Under the pieces are notes generated by a model. The model was not told the origin of the DNA. It searched no databases and worked only from the letters and a program-made list of their open reading frames with translations. The position numbers and the translations under genes were made by a program. Below are positions 10,003 through 18,287 of a stretch of DNA of 64,000 nt, piece after piece. Numbering within the stretch: position 1 is the first letter of the stretch; each line of letters begins with the position of its first letter. The stretch covers positions 1 through 64,000 of the forward strand of contig CADEDU010000034.1 in the NCBI GenBank assembly GCA_902826155.1, given 5' to 3'. This DNA comes from an uncultured beta proteobacterium. Lineage in GTDB: Bacteria; Pseudomonadota; Gammaproteobacteria; Burkholderiales; SG8-39.

Positions 10003-10859
10003 CACTCGATTTCCAGGAAGCGCGCCGCGTTGCGGTAGAGCCACTTCTCCTTCACCGCGTCCTTGAGTGGCAGCGCGAGCACCTCCTCGACGGCGCGCTC
10101 GACCGGCTGCATCGGAAATGAGCTGCCGAAGAATATGCGGTCCTGCAGGAGCGTGTTGCCGTATTGCAGCAGGCCCTCATAGCCCGAGCCGGCCACCGCG
10201 AGGTACTTGGGCCGCACCGCGGAGACGGCGATATGGACGTTGGCATGGCGCCAGGCCACGCCGATCAATTCATGGACCCATGGCCACCCGGGCGGGGAGG
10301 CCACCACCCGCAGCTTGGGAATAGCCACCATCACCCGGTCGAGCAGCATCGGACGTCCGTACTCCATCAGCGAGTCGGTCGAGAAATTGATGCCGCAGTG
10401 GATATTGACGGGAATATCGAGCTCCACGCACTTGCGGTAGAGCGCGATCATCTTCGGATCGTCGATCGCGAGTTTCTGCTCGAAGCACTGCAGGTTCAGG
10501 CCGCGCATGCCGAGTTCGCGGACCGCTGTCTCGAGCTCGGCGGCGGCCGACTCGCCGCGATGCGGATCGACGCCGGCCCAGCCGACGAACCGGCTGCCCT
10601 GTGCGGTGCAGAACTGCGCGATGGCCTCGTTGGAGACCTTGATGCCGAAGGTGGTGGAGATGTCGTTGGCCTTGACCACGACGCGCCTGGCATCAACACG
10701 ATCGTATGCCGCGAGGTAAGCCACCAGCGGATCGCTCCCGGCGGCGGTACGCACTTCGGACTCGCTCGTCTCGTAGACGCGCCGGTAGTTGCGCAGGTGT
10801 GCGGCGTTGGGCTGGAACGCCGGAATCGGCGGGCGGCTGTTGAAATCGATGACGGGCAT
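10002..10859 (-). CDS. Amidohydrolase-2 family TIM-barrel protein lacking most metal ligands
   Basis: 285 residues, first gene of the operon. The fold signature is plain (YAAYDRVDARRV, VDPHRGES, MRGLNLQC, IPVNIHCG, DRIFFGS), but the family's metal residues are largely replaced: the N-terminal DxHxH is DFNSR (N7, R9), the strand-6 histidine position in the PKLRVVAS block is proline (P189), and the terminal GSDxP is GSSFP (S247). Only H154 in NIHCG remains. It may be a metal-independent hydrolase or lactonase, or a non-catalytic homologue. The gene shares one base with hyuA, so it belongs to the same pathway. Divergent from the LysR gene at 10950. Confidence 0.82.
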   Translation of the reverse strand: MPVIDFNSRPPIPAFQPNAAHLRNYRRVYETSESEVRTAAGSDPLVAYLAAYDRVDARRVVVKANDISTTFGIKVSNEAIAQFCTAQGSRFVGWAGVDPHRGESAAAELETAVRELGMRGLNLQCFEQKLAIDDPKMIALYRKCVELDIPVNIHCGINFSTDSLMEYGRPMLLDRVMVAIPKLRVVASPPGWPWVHELIGVAWRHANVHIAVSAVRPKYLAVAGSGYEGLLQYGNTLLQDRIFFGSSFPMQPVERAVEEVLALPLKDAVKEKWLYRNAARFLEIE

Positions 10860-10949
10860 GGCTGCTTGGCCTGTTGGTGCGCACGCCGCCGGATTATGGC
10901 GCGCTCTGGCTATACTCCAAGTCGCCGCATCCGCTACTTCGGGTTATAG
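10860..10949. promoter_or_regulatory. Divergent promoter region between hyu operon and lysR
   Basis: 90-bp spacer between the two divergent starts. A TATACT hexamer at 10911-10916 could be a -10 box for the lysR direction, but no good -35 lies at the right distance, and no clear T-N11-A LysR box was made out. The assignment rests mainly on geometry. Confidence 0.4.
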
Positions 10950-11879
10950 GTGAATCTGCGCCAGTTGGAGGTTTTCGAAGCGCTCATGCAGGCGCGATCG
11001 GTGAGTGGCGCGGCGCGCCTGCTCAGCCTCACGCAGCCGGCCGTCACCAAGTCTTTGCGCCTGGCCGAGCAGAGTGCCGGTTTCCTGCTGTTCCGGCGCG
11101 TACGTGGTCGGCTGTATCCGAGCCCGGAAGCCGAGACGCTGTGGCCGCAGGTCGAACGCGTGCGCAGCGACATGGGTGCGGTTTCGCTGCTGTTGCGGCA
11201 CTTGCGCGACGGCAATGCCGGCAGTGTGACGGTCGCGGCAGTCGGTGGCGTCGCCCATTCCTTCGTCACGCCGGCGATCGTGCGGTTCGCGCGATTGCAT
11301 CCGAAGATCCGCGTCGAATCGATGATCCTGCCCACCTCTACGGTGGTCGAACGCGTGGTGCAGAGCCAGGCCGACTTCGGTCTGGTGCATGAACCGGTGG
11401 ACAATCCCTATATCGACGGTGAGCCGATCTGCCAGGTCGAGGCGGTGTGTCTGATGCCGCGTCGGCATCCGCTCGCCAAGCGCCGCGTCCTTGCGGTGCG
11501 CGATCTCGAGGGCGTGCCACTGGTGAGCTTTCGGGAGGACACGGCGATCGGTCGCCTGGTTCGCAAGGCCATTGCCGATGCCAGACTGCGACGCGAAATC
11601 GATTTCGTGGTGAATCAGGGGCAACAGGCGGTCGCGCTTGCCGAGCAAGGTGCGGGCATCGCCATCATCGATCCGTTCCTGCTGATTGGCCATCCGCGGC
11701 GCGGACTGACCGCTGTTCCGTTTCGGCCGGCGATTCCGTTGCGATTGCGCGTCATCCGTGCGCGCGAGCGTCCCCGATCGCGCGCTGCTGCCGGATTGGA
11801 ACGAGAGATTCGACTGACGATCGCGAGCCTCACACAGGGCTCGCGTTTTGCGATTCGCGAGTTGGTGCGCGAGCGCTAG
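10950..11879 (+). CDS. LysR-family transcriptional regulator
   Basis: 309 residues from a GTG start. N-terminal winged helix-turn-helix at residues 1-60 (LRQLEVFEALMQARSVSGAARLLSLTQPAVTKSL), followed by the two-lobe effector-binding domain (GSVTVAAVGGVAHSFVTPAIVRF onward). It is divergent from the amidohydrolase-hyu operon with a 90-bp spacer, the usual geometry for a LysR protein controlling the neighbouring operon; it could also act on region 2 downstream. The ligand is probably the operon substrate or an intermediate (inference). Confidence 0.92.
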   Translation: MNLRQLEVFEALMQARSVSGAARLLSLTQPAVTKSLRLAEQSAGFLLFRRVRGRLYPSPEAETLWPQVERVRSDMGAVSLLLRHLRDGNAGSVTVAAVGGVAHSFVTPAIVRFARLHPKIRVESMILPTSTVVERVVQSQADFGLVHEPVDNPYIDGEPICQVEAVCLMPRRHPLAKRRVLAVRDLEGVPLVSFREDTAIGRLVRKAIADARLRREIDFVVNQGQQAVALAEQGAGIAIIDPFLLIGHPRRGLTAVPFRPAIPLRLRVIRARERPRSRAAAGLEREIRLTIASLTQGSRFAIRELVRER

Positions 11880-12134
11880 GCGGGGGCGAGCGCTGCGAAC
11901 GGGTGTCCGCTACGAAGTGCGCCCGTGTCACAAAGGCCGGGACCCTTGGTGTTGTGGACGGCGTTACGTTCCAAAACCCGATGATCGCGAGTAACCTCAC
12001 GGCAGAATCAATAGAAGTAGGGGAGGCGCGGTCGCATGCGCAGGATCGAGATGTTCTCCGCCCGTTCACTGTGGGCGAATGTACGGCCTGGGCGACGTAC
12101 ACAGGTGTTGCCGATGCTGAACGCGTGATCGGCC
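11880..12134. other. Intergenic region upstream of the liv/amidase operon
   Basis: 255 bp between the end of lysR and livH, both on the plus strand. It must hold the promoter of the region 2 operon if lysR does not read through. No convincing gene, hairpin terminator or operator was recognised. Confidence 0.4.
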
Positions 12135-13043
12135 GTGGACTTCACGCTTTCGTTCGACTGGATCGATAACCCGATCGTGATCGTCCGGCAGTTCGTTGCC
12201 GGGTTGTCCAACGGTTCGCTGCTGTTTCTCGTCGCCGCCGGGCTTTCCCTCATCTTCGGTGTCTCGCGCATCATCAACTTCGCGCACGGTGCCGTCTACA
12301 TGCTCGGTGCCTACTTCGCCTACACCGTGGTGGGCAATGCCAGCAAGGACCTTCCCACTTTCATTGCCGCGATCGTGTTCGCGACGATGGCCACGGCCGC
12401 ATTCGGCGCCGCGTTCGAGGCCCTGGTGCTGCGCCGGATCTATCGCTCTGACCAGGCGTTTCAGTTGCTCGTCACCTTCGGGCTGGTTCTCATTCTTGGC
12501 GATGCGGTGCGCATGGTGTGGGGGCGTGAAGAGAATGCCGCGCTGGCGCCTGCCGGTCTGGATCACATCGTGAGAGTGGCCGGACTGGGTTTCTCTGCCT
12601 ATCGGCTGTTCCTCGTTGCGGTCGGCGCCATCGTCTGTGTGGTGCTGTGGTGGGTGTTGTATCGAACGCGACTGGGTGTCATGGTGCGCGCGGCCACCGT
12701 CGATCGCGAGATGTTGAAGGCGCTCGGTGTGCGCACCGATCGGTTGTTCACCGCGGTGTTCGCAGCCGGTGCCGGACTGGCGGGGCTCGCCGGTGGGCTG
12801 TCTGCGCCGGTCGTGAGCGTGGGTCCCGGATTGCACTCGCAAGTGTTGATCGACGCATTCGCCGTGGTCGTCATCGGCGGCATGGGCAGCTTCGTCGGCG
12901 CGTTGGTCGGCGCGTTTCTGCTGGGACAGGCCAATGCGTTCGGGACGCTCATCGCACCGGCGTTGGCGATCGTGCTGCCGTTCGTCGTGATGGTGATCGT
13001 GCTGATCGTCAGACCCTGGGGGTTGTTCGGGAGGCCGGAGTGA
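12135..13043 (+). CDS. livH: Branched-chain amino acid-type ABC transporter permease, LivH family
   Basis: 302 residues from a GTG start, highly hydrophobic with about eight membrane segments. Family blocks: NGSLLFLVAAGLSLIFGVSRIINFAHG at the N-terminus, and GVRTDRLFTAVFAAGAGLAGLAGGLSAP, the cytoplasmic coupling loop. HAAT-family permeases import branched-chain amino acids but also urea, amides and aromatic acids. First gene of the operon; the neighbouring amidase and hyu genes suggest the cargo is an amide or ureide rather than leucine. Confidence 0.92.
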   Translation: MDFTLSFDWIDNPIVIVRQFVAGLSNGSLLFLVAAGLSLIFGVSRIINFAHGAVYMLGAYFAYTVVGNASKDLPTFIAAIVFATMATAAFGAAFEALVLRRIYRSDQAFQLLVTFGLVLILGDAVRMVWGREENAALAPAGLDHIVRVAGLGFSAYRLFLVAVGAIVCVVLWWVLYRTRLGVMVRAATVDREMLKALGVRTDRLFTAVFAAGAGLAGLAGGLSAPVVSVGPGLHSQVLIDAFAVVVIGGMGSFVGALVGAFLLGQANAFGTLIAPALAIVLPFVVMVIVLIVRPWGLFGRPE

Positions 13044-13945
13044 CGCAGGCCGCCGGCGTTGCGCTGGTGTTGGCCCTGCTCGGGCTGCCGTTCGCTGTGA
13101 ACGATTTCTGGGTGTTCGTCGGCGTGGAGATCGTCGTGTTTGCCCTCTACGCGGCGACGTTCAACCTGCTGTTCGGTTACGGCGGCATGCTGCCGTTCGG
13201 CCATGCGGCGTTCTTCGGCCTCGGCGGATATACCGTGGCGGTGCTGGTGAAGAAAGCCGCGGTTGCGCCGCTGCTGGCGCTCGTCGCCGCGCCATTGGTC
13301 TGCGCGCTGGGATCGGCCGTGGTGGCCTATTTCTGCGTGCGCCTCACCGGCATCTACCTGGGCATGCTGAGCTTTGCCTTCCAGATGCTCGCCTACACCG
13401 TGGTGTTCAAGTGGTACGCCCTCACCGGCGGTGACGATGGCTTGAGCGGCATTGCCGTGGCCGGCCCTCTGGGAACGCCGCGCGGGCTCTACTACCTGTC
13501 GCTCGCGTTATGCGCGGCGAGCCTTGCGTTCCTGTGGTTGGTGGTGCGCTCGCCCTTTGGCATTGCGCTGCAGGCAAGCAAGAGCAATCCGCAGAAAACG
13601 TTGGCGATCGGCATCAACGTGGTCCTGATTCGCTGGCTCGCCTTCGTCATCGCCGGACTCTTCGCCGGGCTTGCGGGTGGTCTGTTCGTGCTGGCGAATC
13701 AGAGCGTGTTCCCGGGCTGGTTGAACTGGACCGCGAGTGCCGCGCCGATCGTGATGACGGTGCTGGGGGGAATGGCGAGCTTCTTCGGCCCGATCGTCGG
13801 CGCGGCCATCTACGTCATCCTGCAGACGGTGCTCACCGGTTACACCGAATATTGGGCGTTCATCCTGGGTTTTCTGATCATTGCGATCGTGATGTTGATG
13901 CCGAACGGCGTAATGGGATACCTGGGCAAGGCGCGCCATGGCTGA
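13040..13945 (+). CDS. livM: Branched-chain amino acid-type ABC transporter permease, LivM family
   Basis: 301 residues from GTG at 13040, which overlaps the livH stop by 4 nt (GTGA). The frame is open much further upstream inside livH, but that part is a shadow. Membrane protein with LivM blocks LLFGYGGMLPFGHAAFFGLG, GGDDGLSGI, the EAA-like SPFGIALQASKSNPQK loop, and VLGGMASFFGPIVGAAIY. Pairs with LivH to form the channel. Confidence 0.92.
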   Translation: MTQAAGVALVLALLGLPFAVNDFWVFVGVEIVVFALYAATFNLLFGYGGMLPFGHAAFFGLGGYTVAVLVKKAAVAPLLALVAAPLVCALGSAVVAYFCVRLTGIYLGMLSFAFQMLAYTVVFKWYALTGGDDGLSGIAVAGPLGTPRGLYYLSLALCAASLAFLWLVVRSPFGIALQASKSNPQKTLAIGINVVLIRWLAFVIAGLFAGLAGGLFVLANQSVFPGWLNWTASAAPIVMTVLGGMASFFGPIVGAAIYVILQTVLTGYTEYWAFILGFLIIAIVMLMPNGVMGYLGKARHG

Positions 13946-14687
13946 GCCGGTTTTTCGGACCGAGGCCCTGGTCAAACGCTTTGGCGGACTCACCGCGACC
14001 AGCGACGTTTCCATCGCCGTGGAACTGCGCGAGTTCCGCGCCATCATCGGCCCCAACGGCGCGGGCAAAAGCACGCTCTTCAACCTGATCACTGGTTTCT
14101 TGCAGCCGGATACTGGTCGCATCCTGTTCGAAGGCAAGGACATCACCGGCCTGCAACCGCATCGCTACTTTCATCTCGGGGTCAGTCGCACCTTCCAGAT
14201 CACCAACATCTTCACCAATCTCACGGTGATGCAGAACGTGCAGTCCGCGCTCCTCTCATTTCACCGTCACCTGCTCGACATGATCCGTCCGGCCAGGGCC
14301 ATGCTGCGCGTCGAGGCTGCCGAGTTGCTGGAGTTGGTGGGGCTGGCTGGGCTGGCCGAACGCGATGCCTCGACGCTTTCGCATGGCGATCGCAAGAAAC
14401 TGGAATTGGCGATTGCGCTGGTCAATCGCCCGCGCATTCTGTTTCTGGACGAGCCCACTGCGGGCATGGCCGCGAGCGAGCGCATCGAGGCCATTCGGAC
14501 CGTCAAGCGCATTGCAACCGAACGCGGTCTGACGGTGGTGTTCACCGAACACGACATGCAGGTGGTCTTCGAAGTGGCCGATCGGATTTCGGTGCTCCAT
14601 CAGGGGCGAATCATCGCCGAGGGGGAGCCCGAAGCGATCCGCAAGTCCGAGGAGGTGCAGCGCGTCTACCTCGGAGGCGTTGTATGA
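13938..14687 (+). CDS. livG: ABC transporter ATPase, LivG family
   Basis: 249 residues. Walker A GPNGAGKST at 38-46, signature LSHGDRKKLELA (about 146-157, the LivG variant of LSGGQ), Walker B RILFLDEPTAG and H-loop FTEHDM. The start overlaps livM by 8 nt. Energises the HAAT importer with LivF, which is encoded 7 kb downstream at the end of the same run of genes. Confidence 0.93.
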   Translation: MAEPVFRTEALVKRFGGLTATSDVSIAVELREFRAIIGPNGAGKSTLFNLITGFLQPDTGRILFEGKDITGLQPHRYFHLGVSRTFQITNIFTNLTVMQNVQSALLSFHRHLLDMIRPARAMLRVEAAELLELVGLAGLAERDASTLSHGDRKKLELAIALVNRPRILFLDEPTAGMAASERIEAIRTVKRIATERGLTVVFTEHDMQVVFEVADRISVLHQGRIIAEGEPEAIRKSEEVQRVYLGGVV

Positions 14688-14848
14688 CTGAGCCGCCAAG
14701 CGACAATCCGACGCCGCCTGCGGCTGAGGAAATCGCTCGATACCGCGCCGAGTTGGCCGAACTCATGGCCCGCACTCTGCGATCGGTCCGCGATTTCGAA
14801 ATGCCCGCCGAGGCACAACCATTGCAGTCATGGAGTGCCGGTGACTGA
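14684..14848 (+). CDS. Small AtzG/GatC-like amidase partner protein
   Basis: 54-residue gene that would be missed by length cut-offs. ATG at 14684 overlaps the livG stop (ATGA), and its stop lies inside the first codons of the amidase. The core IARYRAELAELMARTLRSV followed by RDFEMPAEAQP resembles the two-helix AtzG-like family (DUF4089), small GatC-like subunits made with AtzE-type amidases, which typically end in a helix, then F-x-[LM]-P-x-E-x-EP. Likely stabilises the downstream amidase as GatC does GatA. Family assignment is by pattern only. Confidence 0.7.
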   Translation: MTEPPSDNPTPPAAEEIARYRAELAELMARTLRSVRDFEMPAEAQPLQSWSAGD

Positions 14849-16157
14849 GCCATGGCAGCTTGGGGTGATCGAGTGTGCGGCGTCGCTGCGCGCGGGCACG
14901 CTCGAGCCACTCGAGTTGGTGGGGTGCTTGCTCGATCGATCCGCGCGGTTGGATGGCGAGGTCGCGGCGTGGGCCCGATTGACCCCGGAGCGCGCGCTGG
15001 ACGATGCGCTGGCATTGACCCAGGAAGGGCGCACGGGGCACTTCCGCGGCCCGTTGCATGGCGTACCAATCGCGATCAAGGACAACTTCGATACGGCCGG
15101 TATCGAGACGAACGTCGGTTCGCAATTATTGCGAGGACGCGTTCCCGTCGCGGACGCGGCGGCGGTGGCGCGCCTTCGAAGCGCCGGTGCGATAGTGCTC
15201 GGCAAGACCGCAATGACGGTGTTTGCCGCGATGGATCCAGCGCCGACCCGCAATCCGTGGCATCTCGCGCATACCCCCGGGGGATCATCGAGTGGCTCGG
15301 CCGCCGCGGTTGCGGCGATGCTTGCGCCGGCGGCGATCGGCAGCCAGACAGCTGGCTCGATCATTCGACCCGCGGCGTACTGTGGTGTGGTCGGACTGAA
15401 ACCGACCTACGGCGCGATTGATCGGACCGGTTTGTATCCATGTGCATGGTCGATGGATCACGCGGGCCCGATCGCGCGCTCGGTCAGCGATTGCGCGCTG
15501 CTATTTGCCGTCATGTCGGGGCAGTCTCCGCGCGCGATCACCGAGGGCGTGACCGGCTTGCGCGTCGGTGTTCCATCGAGCTGGTTCGGCCCGATCGCCG
15601 CCAGCGAGACGATGCAAGTCTTCGACGACGCGATGAGGACGCTGCGTGAGGCTGGGGTGGCGGTCGAGCCGATCGCGCTCCCCGCGACATTCACCGCGGG
15701 CATCGATGCGGGCATCCTCACCATGTATGCCGAGATGGCCACCGTGCATGCCCAGCACTATCCGCTGGAGCGTGACCGTTACAGCTGGCGGCTTGCCTGT
15801 TTGTTGGATGCGGGTCGCGCCATCAGCGCCACCGACTATTTGCGTTCGCAACAGGTGCGTCGTGTCGCCTGTGCCGATCTGAACGCGCTGCTGCTGGGCG
15901 TGGACTGCATTGCCATGCCCAGCACGCCAGCACCCGCGCCGCGTGGGCTCAATGCGACCGGGGATTGGCGCTTCAATCTGCCATTCAGCAGTACCGGTCA
16001 TCCTGCGCTGACGATTCCAGTCGCGCTGAGTGACGATGGGCTGCCGATCGGCGTGCAATTGATTGCTCGCTATGGCGGCGAGTCATTGCTGTTTCGTATC
16101 GGCGCTGCGCTCGAACAGCAGGTCGATTTTCCCCGTTCGCCGTTCTTGGGTCGCTAG
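14835..16157 (+). CDS. Amidase signature family amidohydrolase (AtzE/GatA-like)
   Basis: 440 residues from GTG 14835 (GTG at 14841 is an equally possible start; both overlap the AtzG-like gene). Ser-cisSer-Lys triad visible: K82 in VPIAIKDNF, cis-Ser S151 in PGGSSSGSAA, nucleophile S175 in SQTAGSIIRPA; the 69 and 24 residue spacings match the family. Hydrolyses an amide to acid and ammonia in the cytoplasm. Placed between the AtzG-like subunit and hyuA with no gap, it probably acts on the linear product of HyuAB or frees ammonia from the imported compound. It could instead be a carbamoyl hydrolase. Confidence 0.92.
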   Translation: MPVTEPWQLGVIECAASLRAGTLEPLELVGCLLDRSARLDGEVAAWARLTPERALDDALALTQEGRTGHFRGPLHGVPIAIKDNFDTAGIETNVGSQLLRGRVPVADAAAVARLRSAGAIVLGKTAMTVFAAMDPAPTRNPWHLAHTPGGSSSGSAAAVAAMLAPAAIGSQTAGSIIRPAAYCGVVGLKPTYGAIDRTGLYPCAWSMDHAGPIARSVSDCALLFAVMSGQSPRAITEGVTGLRVGVPSSWFGPIAASETMQVFDDAMRTLREAGVAVEPIALPATFTAGIDAGILTMYAEMATVHAQHYPLERDRYSWRLACLLDAGRAISATDYLRSQQVRRVACADLNALLLGVDCIAMPSTPAPAPRGLNATGDWRFNLPFSSTGHPALTIPVALSDDGLPIGVQLIARYGGESLLFRIGAALEQQVDFPRSPFLGR

Positions 16158-18287
16158 ATGCCTGTTCCACGCAAAGCTGTGCAAACCGACGCCTGGATTG
16201 TCGGGCTCGACATCGGCGGCACCTTCACCGATGTGATGATGGTGCACTCGAGCACGGGTCGGTCGGTGCGTTTCAAAACGCTTACGACGCCGTCGGATCC
16301 TTCAATCGGCGCACTGCAGGGTCTGCGTGGCGCGATCGAGCAAGCCGGTATCCGGCCGCACCAGATTGTCGCGGTGTTACACGCCACGACGCTGGTGTCC
16401 AACGCGCTGATCGAGCGCAAGGGCGCGCGGACGGCGCTGGTCACCACCCGTGGCTTCAAGGATTCACTCGACATCGGGCGCGAGAAGAAATTCGACATCT
16501 ACGATCTGATGCTGGACAAGCCCGAGCCGCTCGTGTCGCGCGAACTTCGCGTCGAAGTGGACGAGCGGCTTGCAGCAGACGGCAGCGTCGACACGCCGTT
16601 GACTGAACAGGCGCTTGGCGCCGTGACGCGCGCAATCGAAAAGTTGCGCCCGGACGCGGTCGCGGTGTGTTTGATCCATTCCTACATGAATCCGTTGCAT
16701 GAACGGATGGTTCGCGATTGGCTGCAGACCAGATTTCCTGCGATCAGCGTCTGTATCTCGAGCGATATCCTGCCCGAGATCCGCGAGTACGAGCGGGCTA
16801 CGACAGCGTGCGCGAACGCTTATATCCAGCCACTGCTACGCGGCTACCTAGAGCGCTTCGTGGGCGGCATGACAAGCGAAGGATTGACCGCGCCGCTGTT
16901 CGTGATGTTGTCCGAGGGCGCCATTGCCGGGCCGGAGCTGGTGCAGCGGATGCCGATCCGCGTTTGCGAATCGGGTCCTGCGGCTGGAGCCGTAACGGCT
17001 TCGGTCGTGGCCAGGCTGCGTAATGAGTCGCGCGTTTTGTCGTTCGACATGGGCGGAACGACGGCGAAGACCTGCGTGGTGCACGACGGCAAGCCATCCA
17101 TCTCGACGGAATTCGAGGTGGCTCGAACGTACCGATTCAAGAAGGGAAGCGGTCTGCCGCTGCGCATGCCGGTGGTGGACTTGATCGAGATAGGTGCAGG
17201 GGGCGGAAGCCTGGTGCACGTCGATGCCTTGGGTCTGCTCAAAGTGGGCCCTGAGAGCGCAGCGGCCGACCCAGGGCCAGCCTGCTATGGCCGAGGAGGC
17301 GTACAGGCTACGGTCACGGATGCCGATTTGATGCTGGGTTACTTGGGTGCCGGATCGTTTCTCGGGGGGCGCATGCCGCTTGACGAAGCGGCCGCGCGCC
17401 AGGCGATCGAGCGCGATGTCGCCAGGCCGCTCAAGGTCGATGCCGCGCATGCCGCACTTGGCATCCACGAGATCGTGAACGAGAACATGGCCAATGCATC
17501 GCGCGTGCAGGCCGTCGAGCGCGGACACGATCCATCCGGGCACGTTCTCGTCGCCTTCGGTGGAGCAGGGCCGGTGCATGCCTGGGGCGTCGCGCAGAAA
17601 CTGGGTGTCACGCGCATTGTGGTACCGCCGTCTCCCGGCGTCGGTTCGGCGCTCGGGCTGCTCCTCGCGCCGCGCGCGCTGCAATTGGCGCGTACCTATA
17701 TCGGCACGCTCGATGTACTCGAATGGTCGCGGGTGCAAGCGGCCTATGACGAAATGCGTGCCGAGGCAGTCGCGGCGCTTGCCCAGGCGGATGTGCCGGC
17801 GCAGCAAGTCAAATTCGCGTTCAGCGCGGATCTGCGCTATTTGGGACAGCGTAAGGAGCTCACCGTAGCCTTGCCGCGCACCGCATTCGGCGCACGGAGC
17901 GCACACGCAATTGGCGAGGCGTTCGAATCGCTCTACGAAGGCGTGTACCACCGTCGTCATGCCGGCCACCCGATCGAAGCACTCTGTTGGCGCCTGGTCG
18001 CATCCGGTCCGGCGACCATGTCCGCCCCGCGTGCGCTGCGGCGCAACCCGCGGAGCAGTGCGCCCAAACCGACATCGCGCCGCCCGATGTTGTTCCACGG
18101 CTGGCCGCGCCACCGTCGTTGTCCGGTGTACAGTCGTTACGAGCTTCCGGTAGGCGCAAGCGTCGCAGGGCCGGCAGTCATCGAAGAAGATGAGGCTTCG
18201 ACAGTGGTGGGCCCGCAGGGGCGAGCAACCGTCGATACGTTCGGAAACCTGGTCGTGGAACTTCCTCGCGAGAAGAGGTCGGCATGA
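16158..18287 (+). CDS. hyuA: Hydantoinase A / oxoprolinase A-type ATPase subunit (set 3)
   Basis: 709 residues; ATG directly follows the amidase stop. Motifs: VGLDIGGTFTDVM near residue 20, FDMGGTTAKTCV, GAGGGSLVHVD, ESAAADPGPACYGRGG, FGGAGPVHAWG. The C-terminus (about residues 615-650, RALRRNPRSSAPKPTSRRP) carries a basic, proline-rich insertion not seen in the other two HyuA proteins here. Third ATPase subunit of the window, on the opposite strand from the first two and in a different operon, so a distinct substrate is likely. Confidence 0.92.
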   Translation: MPVPRKAVQTDAWIVGLDIGGTFTDVMMVHSSTGRSVRFKTLTTPSDPSIGALQGLRGAIEQAGIRPHQIVAVLHATTLVSNALIERKGARTALVTTRGFKDSLDIGREKKFDIYDLMLDKPEPLVSRELRVEVDERLAADGSVDTPLTEQALGAVTRAIEKLRPDAVAVCLIHSYMNPLHERMVRDWLQTRFPAISVCISSDILPEIREYERATTACANAYIQPLLRGYLERFVGGMTSEGLTAPLFVMLSEGAIAGPELVQRMPIRVCESGPAAGAVTASVVARLRNESRVLSFDMGGTTAKTCVVHDGKPSISTEFEVARTYRFKKGSGLPLRMPVVDLIEIGAGGGSLVHVDALGLLKVGPESAAADPGPACYGRGGVQATVTDADLMLGYLGAGSFLGGRMPLDEAAARQAIERDVARPLKVDAAHAALGIHEIVNENMANASRVQAVERGHDPSGHVLVAFGGAGPVHAWGVAQKLGVTRIVVPPSPGVGSALGLLLAPRALQLARTYIGTLDVLEWSRVQAAYDEMRAEAVAALAQADVPAQQVKFAFSADLRYLGQRKELTVALPRTAFGARSAHAIGEAFESLYEGVYHRRHAGHPIEALCWRLVASGPATMSAPRALRRNPRSSAPKPTSRRPMLFHGWPRHRRCPVYSRYELPVGASVAGPAVIEEDEASTVVGPQGRATVDTFGNLVVELPREKRSA

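Noticed and set aside
7933..10038. 701-codon plus-strand frame antisense to the second hyuA
   Set aside because: Shadow frame with no recognisable fold; minus strand has all HyuA motifs and coupled starts.
16848..18113. 421-codon minus-strand frame antisense to the third hyuA
   Set aside because: Shadow of a clear HyuA gene.
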